Origin: Streptomyces europaeiscabiei
GTDB taxonomy: Bacteria; Actinomycetota; Actinomycetes; Streptomycetales; Streptomycetaceae
Assembly: GCF_036346855.1 (NCBI RefSeq)
Contig: NZ_CP107841.1
Coordinates: 2,546,001-2,610,000 of the forward strand
Reading direction: 5' to 3'
Length of the DNA stretch: 64,000 nt
Translations under genes and position numbers: made by a program
Part shown: one piece after another, positions 1 through 7,891 of the stretch
Numbering within the stretch: position 1 is the stretch's first letter
How the letters are laid out: each line of letters starts with the position of its first letter
The notes under the pieces: model-generated
What the model was told of the DNA's origin: nothing
Seen by the model: the letters and a program-made list of their open reading frames with translations, nothing else
Database searches by the model: none

Positions 1-2
1 TC

Positions 3-1232
3 GCATGGATCGATCTCCGTGAAGTACCCCGTCCGCAGCTCCAGGCGGTGGTGGACGCGGCCGTCCACGCCCGGATGGCCGGAGTGGTCTGTGCCGACGC
101 CGAGTTGCTGGGGACTCTGCCGCCGACGGTGACCCGGGTGCTGGTGTCCGGGGAGCCGGCCGCGGCGGTCGCGCGGAAGGCCGGCGAGAAGGCCGCCGAC
201 AAGGGGGGCAAGGAGGCCAAGGGCACGGGCGAGGCCAAGCCCGCCGGCACCGGCGAGGCCCTCGCCGGCGCCGGGATCGACGTCCTGCTGCGGAAGTTCA
301 CCACCCAGGACGAGCTGGACGCCCTCGCCGCGGAGAACCGGGCCGCCACCCGTGCGTCCGCCACGGGTACGCCGGTCACCGGTACGCCCGTGGCCGGCTT
401 CGTCGACGTACGGGACGACCGCACCCTCCAGCTGTCGTGCGTGGGCGCGATGGCACTGCCGTACACGGTGATCCACTTCGCCGACCCGACGAAGATCCCG
501 CTGGAGATCGTGCTCGCGGCGGCCGAGTCGGCTGAGGGCAAGCTGGTGACGGTCGTCGGCGATCTGGAGGAGGCGGCCATCGTCTTCGACGTGCTCGAAC
601 GCGGTTCGGACGGCATCCTGTTCACGCCCCGCAGCGCCGACGACGTGTTCGCGCTGGCCCGGCTGCTGGAGGCGACGACACCGCAGCTGGAGCTGTCCAC
701 GCTGACGGTGGAGAGCATCCGGCACGTCGGGCTCGGCGACCGGGTCTGTGTGGACACCTGCTCGCACTTCGAGGAGGACGAGGGCATCCTCGTCGGCTCG
801 TACTCGTCCGGTTTCGTGCTCTGCTGCAGCGAGACACACCCGCTGCCGTACATGCCGACCCGGCCGTTCCGGGTCAACGCCGGTGCCCTGCACTCGTACA
901 CGCTGGGCCCCGACAACCGCACCAACTACCTCAGCGAGGTCGGCTCCGGCAGCGCCCTGCTGGCCGTCGGCGCCGACGGCCGCACCCGGCGGGTGGTGGT
1001 CGGACGGGCCAAGCTGGAGTCCCGGCCGCTGCTGGAGATCCGTACCCACGCGGAGGACGGGCGGCTGGTGAGCCTGACCGTGCAGGACGACTGGCATGTA
1101 CGGGTGCTCGGTCCGGGCGGCAAGGTCCTCAACGTCACCGAGTTGCAGACCGGTGACGAGCTGCTCGGCTATCTGGCGCAGGACAAGCGCCACGTGGGCC
1201 TGCCCATCGGCGAGTTCTGCAAGGAGGTCTGA
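3..1232 (+). CDS. 3-dehydroquinate synthase II family cyclase (GriH-like), 5' end outside window
   Basis: Probable 3-amino-4-hydroxybenzoate-forming cyclase, by similarity to GriH, which acts with the GriI aldolase in grixazone biosynthesis. The reading frame is open from base 3 and begins AWIDLRE, matching the N-terminus of this family, so only a few codons are missing and GTG 48 is not the real start. Family features are visible: FVDVRDD, GDLEEAAIVFDVLERGSDGI, the VDTCSHFEEDEG block and the C-terminal PIGEFCKEV. A Lys/Ala/Gly-rich insert lies near residues 55-90 and is probably a surface loop. An aldolase partner is expected just upstream of the window. The next gene's ribosome binding site (AAGGAGG, 1221-1227) lies inside the end of this gene. 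The family call is secure; the product is inferred from the cluster. Confidence 0.88.
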   Translation, partial: AWIDLREVPRPQLQAVVDAAVHARMAGVVCADAELLGTLPPTVTRVLVSGEPAAAVARKAGEKAADKGGKEAKGTGEAKPAGTGEALAGAGIDVLLRKFTTQDELDALAAENRAATRASATGTPVTGTPVAGFVDVRDDRTLQLSCVGAMALPYTVIHFADPTKIPLEIVLAAAESAEGKLVTVVGDLEEAAIVFDVLERGSDGILFTPRSADDVFALARLLEATTPQLELSTLTVESIRHVGLGDRVCVDTCSHFEEDEGILVGSYSSGFVLCCSETHPLPYMPTRPFRVNAGALHSYTLGPDNRTNYLSEVGSGSALLAVGADGRTRRVVVGRAKLESRPLLEIRTHAEDGRLVSLTVQDDWHVRVLGPGGKVLNVTELQTGDELLGYLAQDKRHVGLPIGEFCKEV

Positions 1233-1238
1233 GGCCAC

Positions 1239-2654
1239 ATGGGCGAACTCGTGGCGGCCGCGGCCCGCGAGGACGGGATGGGCGTCCTGGTCCAACGGCT
1301 GTTCGACGCGCGGGACGACGGCCTGCCGTATCTGACACACCGGCAGGAGTCCGTCGGGCGGGGCGAGTTACGGGAACGGGTGGCCAAGCAGGCCGCCGTG
1401 TTCGCCGGCTATGACATCGGGCCCGGCAGCACGGTGGGGCTGCGGACGCCGCCCAGTTTCACCCAGGTCGAGGTGCTGCTCGCGCTGTGGCGGCTGGGCG
1501 CTCAGGTGATGCTGTTCGACTTCCGGCTGAAGCCCGCCGAGGTGGACGCGCTCTGCGCCACCTGCCGGCCTCAGTTCATGGTCCGGGCCGGGTCCAACGT
1601 CCGGGCTGCGTTCGGCTTCCGGCCCGAGTACGAGGTCGCCACCGAGTGCCGCAGGGCCGGGCAACCGGCTGCGGGCCCGCACCGGCTGGTCCAGTTCAGC
1701 TCGGGCTCCACCGGGCGGCCGAAGGTGATCGGCAGGACCGCCGCGTCGATCGCCGCCGAGATCGAGTCGTTCGGGGCGGTCCCCGGTATGCCGGGCGAGG
1801 GCGACCGGCTGTTGCTGCTCAGCTCGACAGCGCACAGCTTCGGACTGCTCGGCGGGCTGCTGCACTCGCTGGCCGCCGGCGTCTCCGTCGTCTTCGCGCC
1901 CCGGGTCTCGGCCCGCGACATCCTGCGAACCTCGGTCGAGCACCGCATCACGCACCTGTTCGGGGTGCCGATGCACTTCGAACTGCTCGCCGCCGCCCTC
2001 GATCCACCCGCCCTGCCCGAGCTGCGGACCGCCGTCTCCGGCGGCGAGCTGATGCCCCCGGAGGTCGCCGCGCGATTCGCCGAACGGTTCGGCACCACGG
2101 TCGGCGAGGCCTACGGCACCACCGAGACCGGCATCGTCGCCATCGACGTGGCCGGCACGCTCCGGCCCACGGTCGGGCGGCCCGCGCCGGGAGTGCTGGT
2201 CCGGGAACACAAGGGCGAACTGGACGTCGCGCTCGACGGGTCTCCGTATCTCTTCGACTCCGGCGGCACCCAGTACGAGGACGGCTGGCTCCACACCCGC
2301 GACCGGGCCACGGTGGACGCCGACGGAACGGTCACCGTGGGCGGCCGCGCCGACTCCCTCGTCGTCATCGGCGGCCTCAAGGTCGACCTCACCGAGGTCG
2401 AGCACGTGCTCCGCGCGCACCCGGCCGTCGAACAGGCGGTCCTGGTCCACGAGGACGTGACCGAGGCGTACGTGGCGGTGACCGCCGGGGCCGGGAGCCC
2501 GTCGGCGGAGGAGTTGCTGCGCTGGTGCCGGGAGCGGCTGGCCGACTACAAGCTGCCCCGTGTGATCCGGCTGCTGGAGGCCCTGCCCCGCACGTCGAAC
2601 GGGAAGCTGGTCCGCCAGGCGGCGACGCTCCAGGCGGCGGCGAGCAGCGCGTAA
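1239..2654 (+). CDS. AMP-dependent acyl/aryl ligase (starter-unit activation)
   Basis: Member of the adenylate-forming ANL superfamily (471 aa), likely activating a carboxylic acid and loading it on one of the carrier proteins encoded just downstream. The P-loop FSSGSTGRPK is near residues 152-161, the A5 motif GEAYGTTETG follows, the hinge region is GWLHTRDRATVDADG, and the C-terminal catalytic lysine sits in RTSNGKLVRQ. It is a little shorter than typical 500-550 aa CoA ligases, which fits a stand-alone aryl-ACP ligase. ATG 1239 is preceded by AAGGAGG at 1221-1227. Given the upstream GriH-like enzyme, 3-amino-4-hydroxybenzoate is the most plausible substrate, but this is inference; a CoA ligase is the alternative. 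Confidence 0.85.
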   Translation: MGELVAAAAREDGMGVLVQRLFDARDDGLPYLTHRQESVGRGELRERVAKQAAVFAGYDIGPGSTVGLRTPPSFTQVEVLLALWRLGAQVMLFDFRLKPAEVDALCATCRPQFMVRAGSNVRAAFGFRPEYEVATECRRAGQPAAGPHRLVQFSSGSTGRPKVIGRTAASIAAEIESFGAVPGMPGEGDRLLLLSSTAHSFGLLGGLLHSLAAGVSVVFAPRVSARDILRTSVEHRITHLFGVPMHFELLAAALDPPALPELRTAVSGGELMPPEVAARFAERFGTTVGEAYGTTETGIVAIDVAGTLRPTVGRPAPGVLVREHKGELDVALDGSPYLFDSGGTQYEDGWLHTRDRATVDADGTVTVGGRADSLVVIGGLKVDLTEVEHVLRAHPAVEQAVLVHEDVTEAYVAVTAGAGSPSAEELLRWCRERLADYKLPRVIRLLEALPRTSNGKLVRQAATLQAAASSA

Positions 2655-2723
2655 CGGCTCGACGGGCTTCCCCCGTACGACTTTTCGCATGACCTTCTGA
2701 CCTTCCCCATGGAGATGGCGATC

Positions 2724-2999
2724 ATGAGCACGTCCACCCTGGACAACGAGATCCGCGAGTTCGTCCTGACCACGGTCATCGACGAGATGAACATCCTGCT
2801 GAGCCGTGACGGCATCACGGACGAGAGTCCGGTGACCGTCGGCGGGCTGGAACTGGACTCCCTGAGCCTGATCGAGCTCACGCTGCGGCTGGAGTCGCGG
2901 TTCGGCGTGGAGATCCCGGACACCGACATCGAGCCGCTTGCCTCCCTGACCCTCGGCGGGCTCGTCACCGAGGTCGTCGGGCGCGGGGCGAAGGCATGA
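2724..2999 (+). CDS. Acyl carrier protein 1
   Basis: Phosphopantetheine-binding carrier protein of about 91 residues with the attachment serine in GLELDSLSLIEL and the usual four-helix pattern ending in LTLGGLVTEVV. ATG 2724 is chosen because GGAG at 2711-2714 sits 9 bases before it; in-frame ATGs at 2709 and 2715 overlap that site. It probably carries the aromatic starter or the growing chain between the upstream ligase and the downstream ketosynthase pair. Its stop overlaps the start of a second carrier protein (ATGA), so the two are translationally coupled. Confidence 0.85.
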   Translation: MSTSTLDNEIREFVLTTVIDEMNILLSRDGITDESPVTVGGLELDSLSLIELTLRLESRFGVEIPDTDIEPLASLTLGGLVTEVVGRGAKA

Positions 3000-3433
3000 G
3001 CGCGGAAGCCCCTGCGTCACCGGTCACGGAAGCGTCCGCATCGTCCGTCGCGGAAGCATCCGCGCGGTCCCTCACTGAAACGTCGGCGCCGTCCCTCACG
3101 GAAACGTCCGCGCCATCCCTCACGGAAACGTCGGCGCCGTCCCTCACTGAAGCGTCCGCCCCGTTCGCCATCACCACCGGCACCGTCCGGGAACTGCTCT
3201 CCGACCGCAAGGTCTTCCCCGGCGTCCCGGACGACCTCGGCGACGACGCCGAACTGGTCCTGGACTCGCTGGGGTTGGTGTGGCTGCTGCATGTGGTGGA
3301 GGAGCGGTACGGCCTGGTGGTGGAGCCCGGCGACGAGGACATCGCGGGCCTGACCTCGCTCCGCAGGCTCACCGAGTTCCTGAACGCGGCCGGGGCGGGT
3401 GCGGTGGAGGGGGGTGACCGCGTTGACCGGTGA
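2996..3433 (+). CDS. Acyl carrier protein 2 with repetitive N-terminal extension
   Basis: Second carrier protein (145 aa). The C-terminal 85 residues form an ACP-like domain with the attachment motif LVLDSLGLVWLLHVVEERYGL. The first 56 residues are a Ser/Thr/Glu/Ala-rich tract built from six 8-residue repeats (SLTETSAP type), which is unusual for a discrete ACP and is probably disordered. The start ATG overlaps the stop of ACP 1. Paired ACPs beside a ketosynthase/chain-length-factor pair suggest that one holds the aryl starter and the other the extender. An alternative start downstream of the repeats cannot be excluded, as no clear ribosome binding site distinguishes them. Confidence 0.8.
   Translation: MSAEAPASPVTEASASSVAEASARSLTETSAPSLTETSAPSLTETSAPSLTEASAPFAITTGTVRELLSDRKVFPGVPDDLGDDAELVLDSLGLVWLLHVVEERYGLVVEPGDEDIAGLTSLRRLTEFLNAAGAGAVEGGDRVDR
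3020..3163 (+). repeat. Six tandem 24-bp coding repeats in ACP 2
   Basis: Six head-to-tail 24-bp units (3020-3043, 3044-3067, 3068-3091, 3092-3115, 3116-3139, 3140-3163) encode PVTEASAS, SVAEASAR, SLTETSAP three times and SLTEASAP. Units 3-5 differ by only one or a few bases, pointing to recent expansion by slippage or unequal recombination. Being in frame, copy number changes would only lengthen the linker. Confidence 0.9.
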
Positions 3434-4700
3434 CGTGACGGTGACCGGGTTCGGCGTGCGCACCGCCTTCGGAACGGGCGCGGACGCCCTCCGCCGCGGG
3501 GTCTTCGCCGGCGTCCCCTCCTTCACCCCCACCACCCGCTTCGACACCGGCCCGTACCGTACGCCGATGGCCGGCGCCGCCCCCGACGGCCCCGACGCGG
3601 TCGAGGACTGGGCCCTGCGCCACGCCCTCGCACGCTGCGGAAGGGAGGCCCTCGACATGGCGGACCTGCCCCGGGGCACCGAGGCGGCGGTCCTGCTGGG
3701 CATCGCGGGCGACTGCACGAGCATCACCCGGTACTGGCGGGACGCGGCGGCGATGCCGGGGGCCGACGAGAGCGGCGGGACCGGCGTGGACCGGGGCGCG
3801 GCCCCAGCCCGTGGACTCACCGAAGCCGACCCGGGGCACCCCCTGCCCACCACCCCGGCCGTCTCGTCGGCCGCCCGGCTCACCGACGCCGTGCCCGCCC
3901 TGCTCACCGAGTCGCTGGCCGGAGGCCTCGGCCTGGCCGGCCCCCGGCTCACGTTCACCAACGCCTGTGTCGCCTCCGCCGCCGCGATCATCCATGCCTG
4001 CCGGCTGATCTCGTCCGGCCGGATCGACGTGGCGGTGTGCGCCGGCGGCTACCTCGTGGAGGAGGAGACGTTCGGGAAGTTCGACTCGGGGCGGGCGTTG
4101 TCCCGTGACGGCATGGTGCGGCCGTTCAGCGCCGACCGCACCGGGCTGCTGCTCGGCGACGGGGTCGCGGCGGTCGTGCTGGAGTCCGCCGAGCACGCGC
4201 GGCGGCGCGGGGCCCGGCCGCTGGCGGGCGTGGTCGGGTGGGGCGCGGCGACGGACGCCCACCACATCGCGCAGCCGCACCCGGAGGGTGTCGGCCTGGC
4301 CCGCGCGGCCCGGCAGGCGCTGCGGCTGGCCGGTGACCCCGACGGGTCGAGCCTCGGCTATGTCAACGCCCATGGCACCGGCACCAAGTACAACGACGGC
4401 GCCGAGACCCGGGGGCTGCGCGCCGCCCTCCCGGAGCGGGCCGAGTCGATCCCGGTCAGCTCCACCAAGAGCACCACGGGCCATCTCCTGGAGGCGGCCG
4501 GTGTCGTGGAGTTCGTGATCACGATGCTGGCCCTCATGGACGGCGTACTGCCGCCGACCGCCAACTTCACGCAGGCGGACCCGGAGTGCGACCTCGACTA
4601 TGTGCCGAACCGGCCCCGTCGGGCCGACCTCCGCCGGGCCCTGACCATCAACGCCGCCTTCGGGGGCGCCAACACCGCACTCGTCCTGGAGCGGCCGTGA
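3414..4700 (+). CDS. Beta-ketoacyl synthase (KS-alpha type)
   Basis: Condensing enzyme of the thiolase superfamily with an intact Cys-His-His triad. The Cys is in FTNACVASAAA (about residue 185), the first His in NAHGTGTKYND (about 320) and the second in KSTTGHLLEAAG (about 357). It should elongate the ACP-bound aryl starter with malonyl units together with the next gene, which looks like its inactive partner. The start is uncertain: GTG 3399, GTG 3414 and TTG 3423 are in frame, and GGAGG at 3406-3410 can serve 3414 or 3423. The gene overlaps the end of ACP 2 and shares GTGA with the next gene, so coexpression is certain. Confidence 0.87.
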   Translation: MTALTGDVTVTGFGVRTAFGTGADALRRGVFAGVPSFTPTTRFDTGPYRTPMAGAAPDGPDAVEDWALRHALARCGREALDMADLPRGTEAAVLLGIAGDCTSITRYWRDAAAMPGADESGGTGVDRGAAPARGLTEADPGHPLPTTPAVSSAARLTDAVPALLTESLAGGLGLAGPRLTFTNACVASAAAIIHACRLISSGRIDVAVCAGGYLVEEETFGKFDSGRALSRDGMVRPFSADRTGLLLGDGVAAVVLESAEHARRRGARPLAGVVGWGAATDAHHIAQPHPEGVGLARAARQALRLAGDPDGSSLGYVNAHGTGTKYNDGAETRGLRAALPERAESIPVSSTKSTTGHLLEAAGVVEFVITMLALMDGVLPPTANFTQADPECDLDYVPNRPRRADLRRALTINAAFGGANTALVLERP

Positions 4701-5614
4701 CGACGACGGACAGCGGCGGGAGAACCGCACCGGCAAGCAGCGGGGAGGCCGCGCCGACCGAGAAGGCACCCCTGCGTTCGCCCCTCGGCGTCCTCACCAC
4801 CGCCACCGCGACCCATGGCACCGGGTGGGACGGCGACATCCTGCTGCCGCGCCTGCCGGGGTTCGTGGAGTCGGCGTTCAGCCCGCTGGCGTACGAGGTC
4901 GCCGCGCGGTGTCTGACCGAGCGGCCGGGTGGGGGCACCTCCCGCTCGAGCGAAGCCGAGAGTGGGGGAGGCTCCCGTACGGCGGTGGCGCTGGCGAGCC
5001 TCATGGGTGACACCACCACGGCCGATCTGGCGAGCCGGCGGGTGGTGTCCGGGCGGGTCCACAACCCGCTGCTGTTCATGCAGGCCACCGCCAACTCCGT
5101 GCTGGGGCACATCAGCCGGGAATTCCGGATCACGGGGCAGATGTTCAGCCTGTCCGTCCTCGACGACCCGGTGACCGAACTGCTGGCCATGGCGGACCTC
5201 CTCCTGGAGGACCCGGAGCTGGACCGGGTCCTGGTGGTGGGCGTGGAACTGGGCGGCGGCGAGCGGCTGGCCGCCGTGCACCGGGAGCTCTCCGCCGACA
5301 CCGGCCGCCCGGTCCCGGACCTCCCCGGCTCCGCCGCCCTGGCGGTGGCCGTCCTGCTGGGGCGCCCCGGTGCCGGCGCCCCCGTGACCATCCGTGCGAC
5401 GCAGACGTACGACGGCGAGCGGCCGGCGGCGTCCTCGCACCCCGGCAGCGTCCGGGGCCTGTTCGACCTGGCCGCCGCCCACCGGCGGCTGCTGCGGGAC
5501 GGCGGCACCCACGTCCTGGTCACCGAACCCCGGGCGCCCGCGTTCCTCCTCGACGCCGAACGGCTCCCGGACCGACCTGAAGGAAACGAGACGGAGACCC
5601 ATGCTCATCAGTAG
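4697..5614 (+). CDS. Chain-length-factor-like ketosynthase homologue
   Basis: Shortened ketosynthase-fold protein (305 aa) directly after the active KS, starting at the overlapping GTGA. The position of the active cysteine is occupied by ATANSVLGHISREF with no Cys, and the C-terminal His motifs are missing. It therefore resembles a KS-beta/chain length factor that forms a heterodimer with the KS and shapes the product cavity. An 18-residue stretch, PGGGTSRSSEAESGGGSR, is encoded by a dispersed palindromic repeat inserted in frame. The last 14 bases overlap the next gene. The heterodimer role is inferred from gene order and missing catalytic residues. Confidence 0.75.
   Translation: MTTTDSGGRTAPASSGEAAPTEKAPLRSPLGVLTTATATHGTGWDGDILLPRLPGFVESAFSPLAYEVAARCLTERPGGGTSRSSEAESGGGSRTAVALASLMGDTTTADLASRRVVSGRVHNPLLFMQATANSVLGHISREFRITGQMFSLSVLDDPVTELLAMADLLLEDPELDRVLVVGVELGGGERLAAVHRELSADTGRPVPDLPGSAALAVAVLLGRPGAGAPVTIRATQTYDGERPAASSHPGSVRGLFDLAAAHRRLLRDGGTHVLVTEPRAPAFLLDAERLPDRPEGNETETHAHQ
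4929..4970 (+). repeat. Dispersed Streptomyces-type palindromic repeat inside a coding sequence
   Basis: GTGGGGGCACCTCCCGC... followed by CTCGAGCGAAGCCGAG and AGTGGGGGAG forms imperfect inverted arms around CTCGAG. This sequence type is, to my knowledge, very common between genes in Streptomyces chromosomes. Here it lies in frame inside the chain-length-factor-like gene and adds a Gly/Ser-rich loop. Confidence 0.7.
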
Positions 5615-7337
5615 GCAGGAGCGGGCGCGGATCTGCTCCGACACCGAACTCGGCGCCGGCAACGTCCTGCGGCGGCTGCGGGCGTACGAACGCCCGCTCG
5701 ACGAGGCGGTGTTGCGGACCGACGGCACCTGGCGCGCACCGGACGGCAGCCGCCCCGAGGTGCTGGCGCTCGGGCAGTTGTCCGAGGTGGTCGAGACGTA
5801 CGCGGGCTGGTACGCGGCCCGGGGCGTGCGGCCCCGCGACCCGGTGGCCGTCCACTCCTTCTCGGCCGCCGAGTTCGCGGTGAACTTCCTGGCGCTGACC
5901 TCACTGGGCGCCGTCCCGTCGTTCGTCAACGGCAACCTGTCCCCGGAGATCGCCCGGGAGTACGTCCGCAGGCAGGGCGCGGTGGGTGCCTTCACGGACG
6001 AGGCGCACCGTGAGGTGCTGGCCGAGGAGGCGGAAGGCCGCGACGGCGGGACCGGCCTCGGCTTCTGTGTGACCGCCGCCGACATCCGGCCGGAGCACCG
6101 CGCGTCGCTCCCGCCGTCGTACCCGTACCGGCACGACCCGACCGACCCCGTGCTCATCTCCCACTCGTCCGGCACCACCGGCATGCCGAAGGGCGTGCCG
6201 CACACCCACCGGACGCTGATGTACGCCCAGGTGCACCGGCTGCGTTTCTCCACCGGCGCCGACATGGAGCGCACGCTGGTGGGGCTGCCGGGCGCGCACA
6301 ACGCGATGGTGGCGACGCTGCTGTACTGCCTGCTGCTGCGCACGGACATCAAGCTGCTCTCCAGCCAGCGCGGCACGGACGTGCTGGACGCCGTCGAGGA
6401 GTTCCGGCCGACGACCGTGCTGGCCTTCGCCGGGACCTTCGGCGAGATGGCGGCGGAGGACCTGACGGCACGTGATCTGTCCAGCGTGCAGGTGTGGTTC
6501 AACACCGGTGACGCGGCGCACGAGGCGCACATCCGGGCGCTCGTCCAGCACGGCAGCCATGTCGAGGTCCGGCGGGACCTGAGCCGCGTCCGGGTCGACG
6601 GCTCGGTCTTCGTGGACGGGCTCGGTTCGTCGGAGGCCGGCTACTCCGTCTTCCACAACCGGCACACCAAGGACACCTCGGCCTACTCCCGCTGCGTCGG
6701 CAAGCCGATCAGCTTCGCCGAGGCCGCCGTGCTGGCCGAGGACGGCACCCCGCTGCCACCCGGCCGGATCGGCCGGCTGGGCCTCAGGTCGCCCACGCTC
6801 ACGCCCGGTTACTGGAACGACTCGCTCACCTGGAACCGGATGCGGCTCGGCGGCTACTGGCTCACCGGCGACCTCGCCCACCAGGACGAGCAGGGCAACT
6901 TCTACCACCTCGACCGGGTCCCGGACGCCGTCCGCACCCGCGCCGGGATCGTCTTCAGCACCCGCACCGAGGAACTGCTCCTGGCCGAGCTGCCCCGGCT
7001 CGCCGACTGCACGGTGGTCGGGGTCGCCCCCGACGGCGTCCGCGCGGACTGGGACGGCGACGGCGAGGCCGAGGCGTTCGCGCTGCTCCAGCTCGCCGAC
7101 GAGGGCGGAGCCGGGAACGGAGCCGAGGGCGGCGGCGAGGAGGGCGACGAGGTGTGGACCACGCGCGTCAACGCCGTGCTGACGGCCGCCGGGTTCCCGC
7201 CGGTGTCCCGGGCGCTGCGGATGAAGCCCGACGACGTGGCCAAGGGCGCCACCGGCAAGGTTCTCAAACGAGTGATGCGCGACCGGTTCGCCGCCGACAT
7301 GGCCGACGCGGTCGCCGCCGAGGAGCAGCACGCATGA
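5601..7337 (+). CDS. AMP-dependent ligase, candidate ATP-dependent diazotase
   Basis: ANL-superfamily adenylating enzyme (578 aa) with P-loop ISHSSGTTGMPKG (about residues 186-198), the A5 motif GSSEAG, the hinge GGYWLTGDLAHQDEQG and the C-terminal lysine in KGATGKVLKRV. A Gly/Glu-rich insert lies near 505-525. ATG 5601 follows GGAG at 5593. In cremeomycin (CreM), coumaric acid (CmaA6) and avenalumic acid clusters, ligases of this superfamily activate nitrite with ATP and diazotise an aromatic amine. The CreE- and CreD-like genes four and five positions downstream make that role likely here. A second carboxylic acid ligase is the alternative; the sequence alone does not decide. Confidence 0.78.
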   Translation: MLISRQERARICSDTELGAGNVLRRLRAYERPLDEAVLRTDGTWRAPDGSRPEVLALGQLSEVVETYAGWYAARGVRPRDPVAVHSFSAAEFAVNFLALTSLGAVPSFVNGNLSPEIAREYVRRQGAVGAFTDEAHREVLAEEAEGRDGGTGLGFCVTAADIRPEHRASLPPSYPYRHDPTDPVLISHSSGTTGMPKGVPHTHRTLMYAQVHRLRFSTGADMERTLVGLPGAHNAMVATLLYCLLLRTDIKLLSSQRGTDVLDAVEEFRPTTVLAFAGTFGEMAAEDLTARDLSSVQVWFNTGDAAHEAHIRALVQHGSHVEVRRDLSRVRVDGSVFVDGLGSSEAGYSVFHNRHTKDTSAYSRCVGKPISFAEAAVLAEDGTPLPPGRIGRLGLRSPTLTPGYWNDSLTWNRMRLGGYWLTGDLAHQDEQGNFYHLDRVPDAVRTRAGIVFSTRTEELLLAELPRLADCTVVGVAPDGVRADWDGDGEAEAFALLQLADEGGAGNGAEGGGEEGDEVWTTRVNAVLTAAGFPPVSRALRMKPDDVAKGATGKVLKRVMRDRFAADMADAVAAEEQHA

Positions 7338-7888
7338 GCACGCACACCGACGCCGACGGCGTCAACCACCGCGCCCGCGCGAGTGAGGCGTACCGGCTGT
7401 GGTGGCAGCACGACGCCAACTGGTACCAGGGGGTGGCCGCGCGGTTCGGGCAGGAGGTCGCGAACGAGATCAACGCGGAGGCGCTGGGGAAGGTCGCCCT
7501 GCACGTCGGTCAGCGGGTCGCCCGGCTGTACGGGCCGCTCCCGGACACCGGCGACCGCCGCAAGGACCTGGAGGAGCTGCGCCGCCGCTACGACGACTGC
7601 GGCGACCGGATGTTCCCGCCGGAGCTGCGCAACGCCTCCACCGAGGTCGAGGACGACGACACGATCGTGCTCACCCTGAAGCGGAACTTCGCGATCACCA
7701 TGGTCCGGATGGCCGGTTCGCTGGAGGGTTACCGCTGTCCCTGCACCGCCATCCACGCCGGCTGGTCCGAGGGTCTCGGTGCGGCCCTCACGGAGAACCG
7801 GGCCGAGAGCTGCCTGCGGGACGGCGACAGGGCATGCCGTCTGATCATGCGGGTCTGTGCCCCCGTCGCACCCGGTTCGGAGGGCTGA
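7334..7888 (+). CDS. Conserved small protein, ATC-hydrolase-like, function unknown
   Basis: Soluble 184-aa protein coupled by ATGA to the diazotase-like gene. The N-terminal half is helical with HDANWYQGVAARFGQEVANEIN. The C-terminal half ends with a Cys-rich block, GYRCPCTAIHAGW and then AESCLRDGDRACRLIMRV, in which a C..GD..C pattern resembles the end of L-2-amino-thiazoline-4-carboxylate-hydrolase-like or V4R-like domains. I do not recognise a specific enzyme. Its position between the putative diazotase and the nitrite-forming genes makes it a candidate for handling the diazo intermediate or assisting nitrous acid transfer; this is inference only. Confidence 0.7.
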   Translation: MSTHTDADGVNHRARASEAYRLWWQHDANWYQGVAARFGQEVANEINAEALGKVALHVGQRVARLYGPLPDTGDRRKDLEELRRRYDDCGDRMFPPELRNASTEVEDDDTIVLTLKRNFAITMVRMAGSLEGYRCPCTAIHAGWSEGLGAALTENRAESCLRDGDRACRLIMRVCAPVAPGSEG

Positions 7889-7891
7889 GGC

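Noticed and set aside
3020..3163. Direct repeats that could suggest a CRISPR array
   Set aside because: The units are contiguous without spacers and encode a regular peptide repeat in frame.
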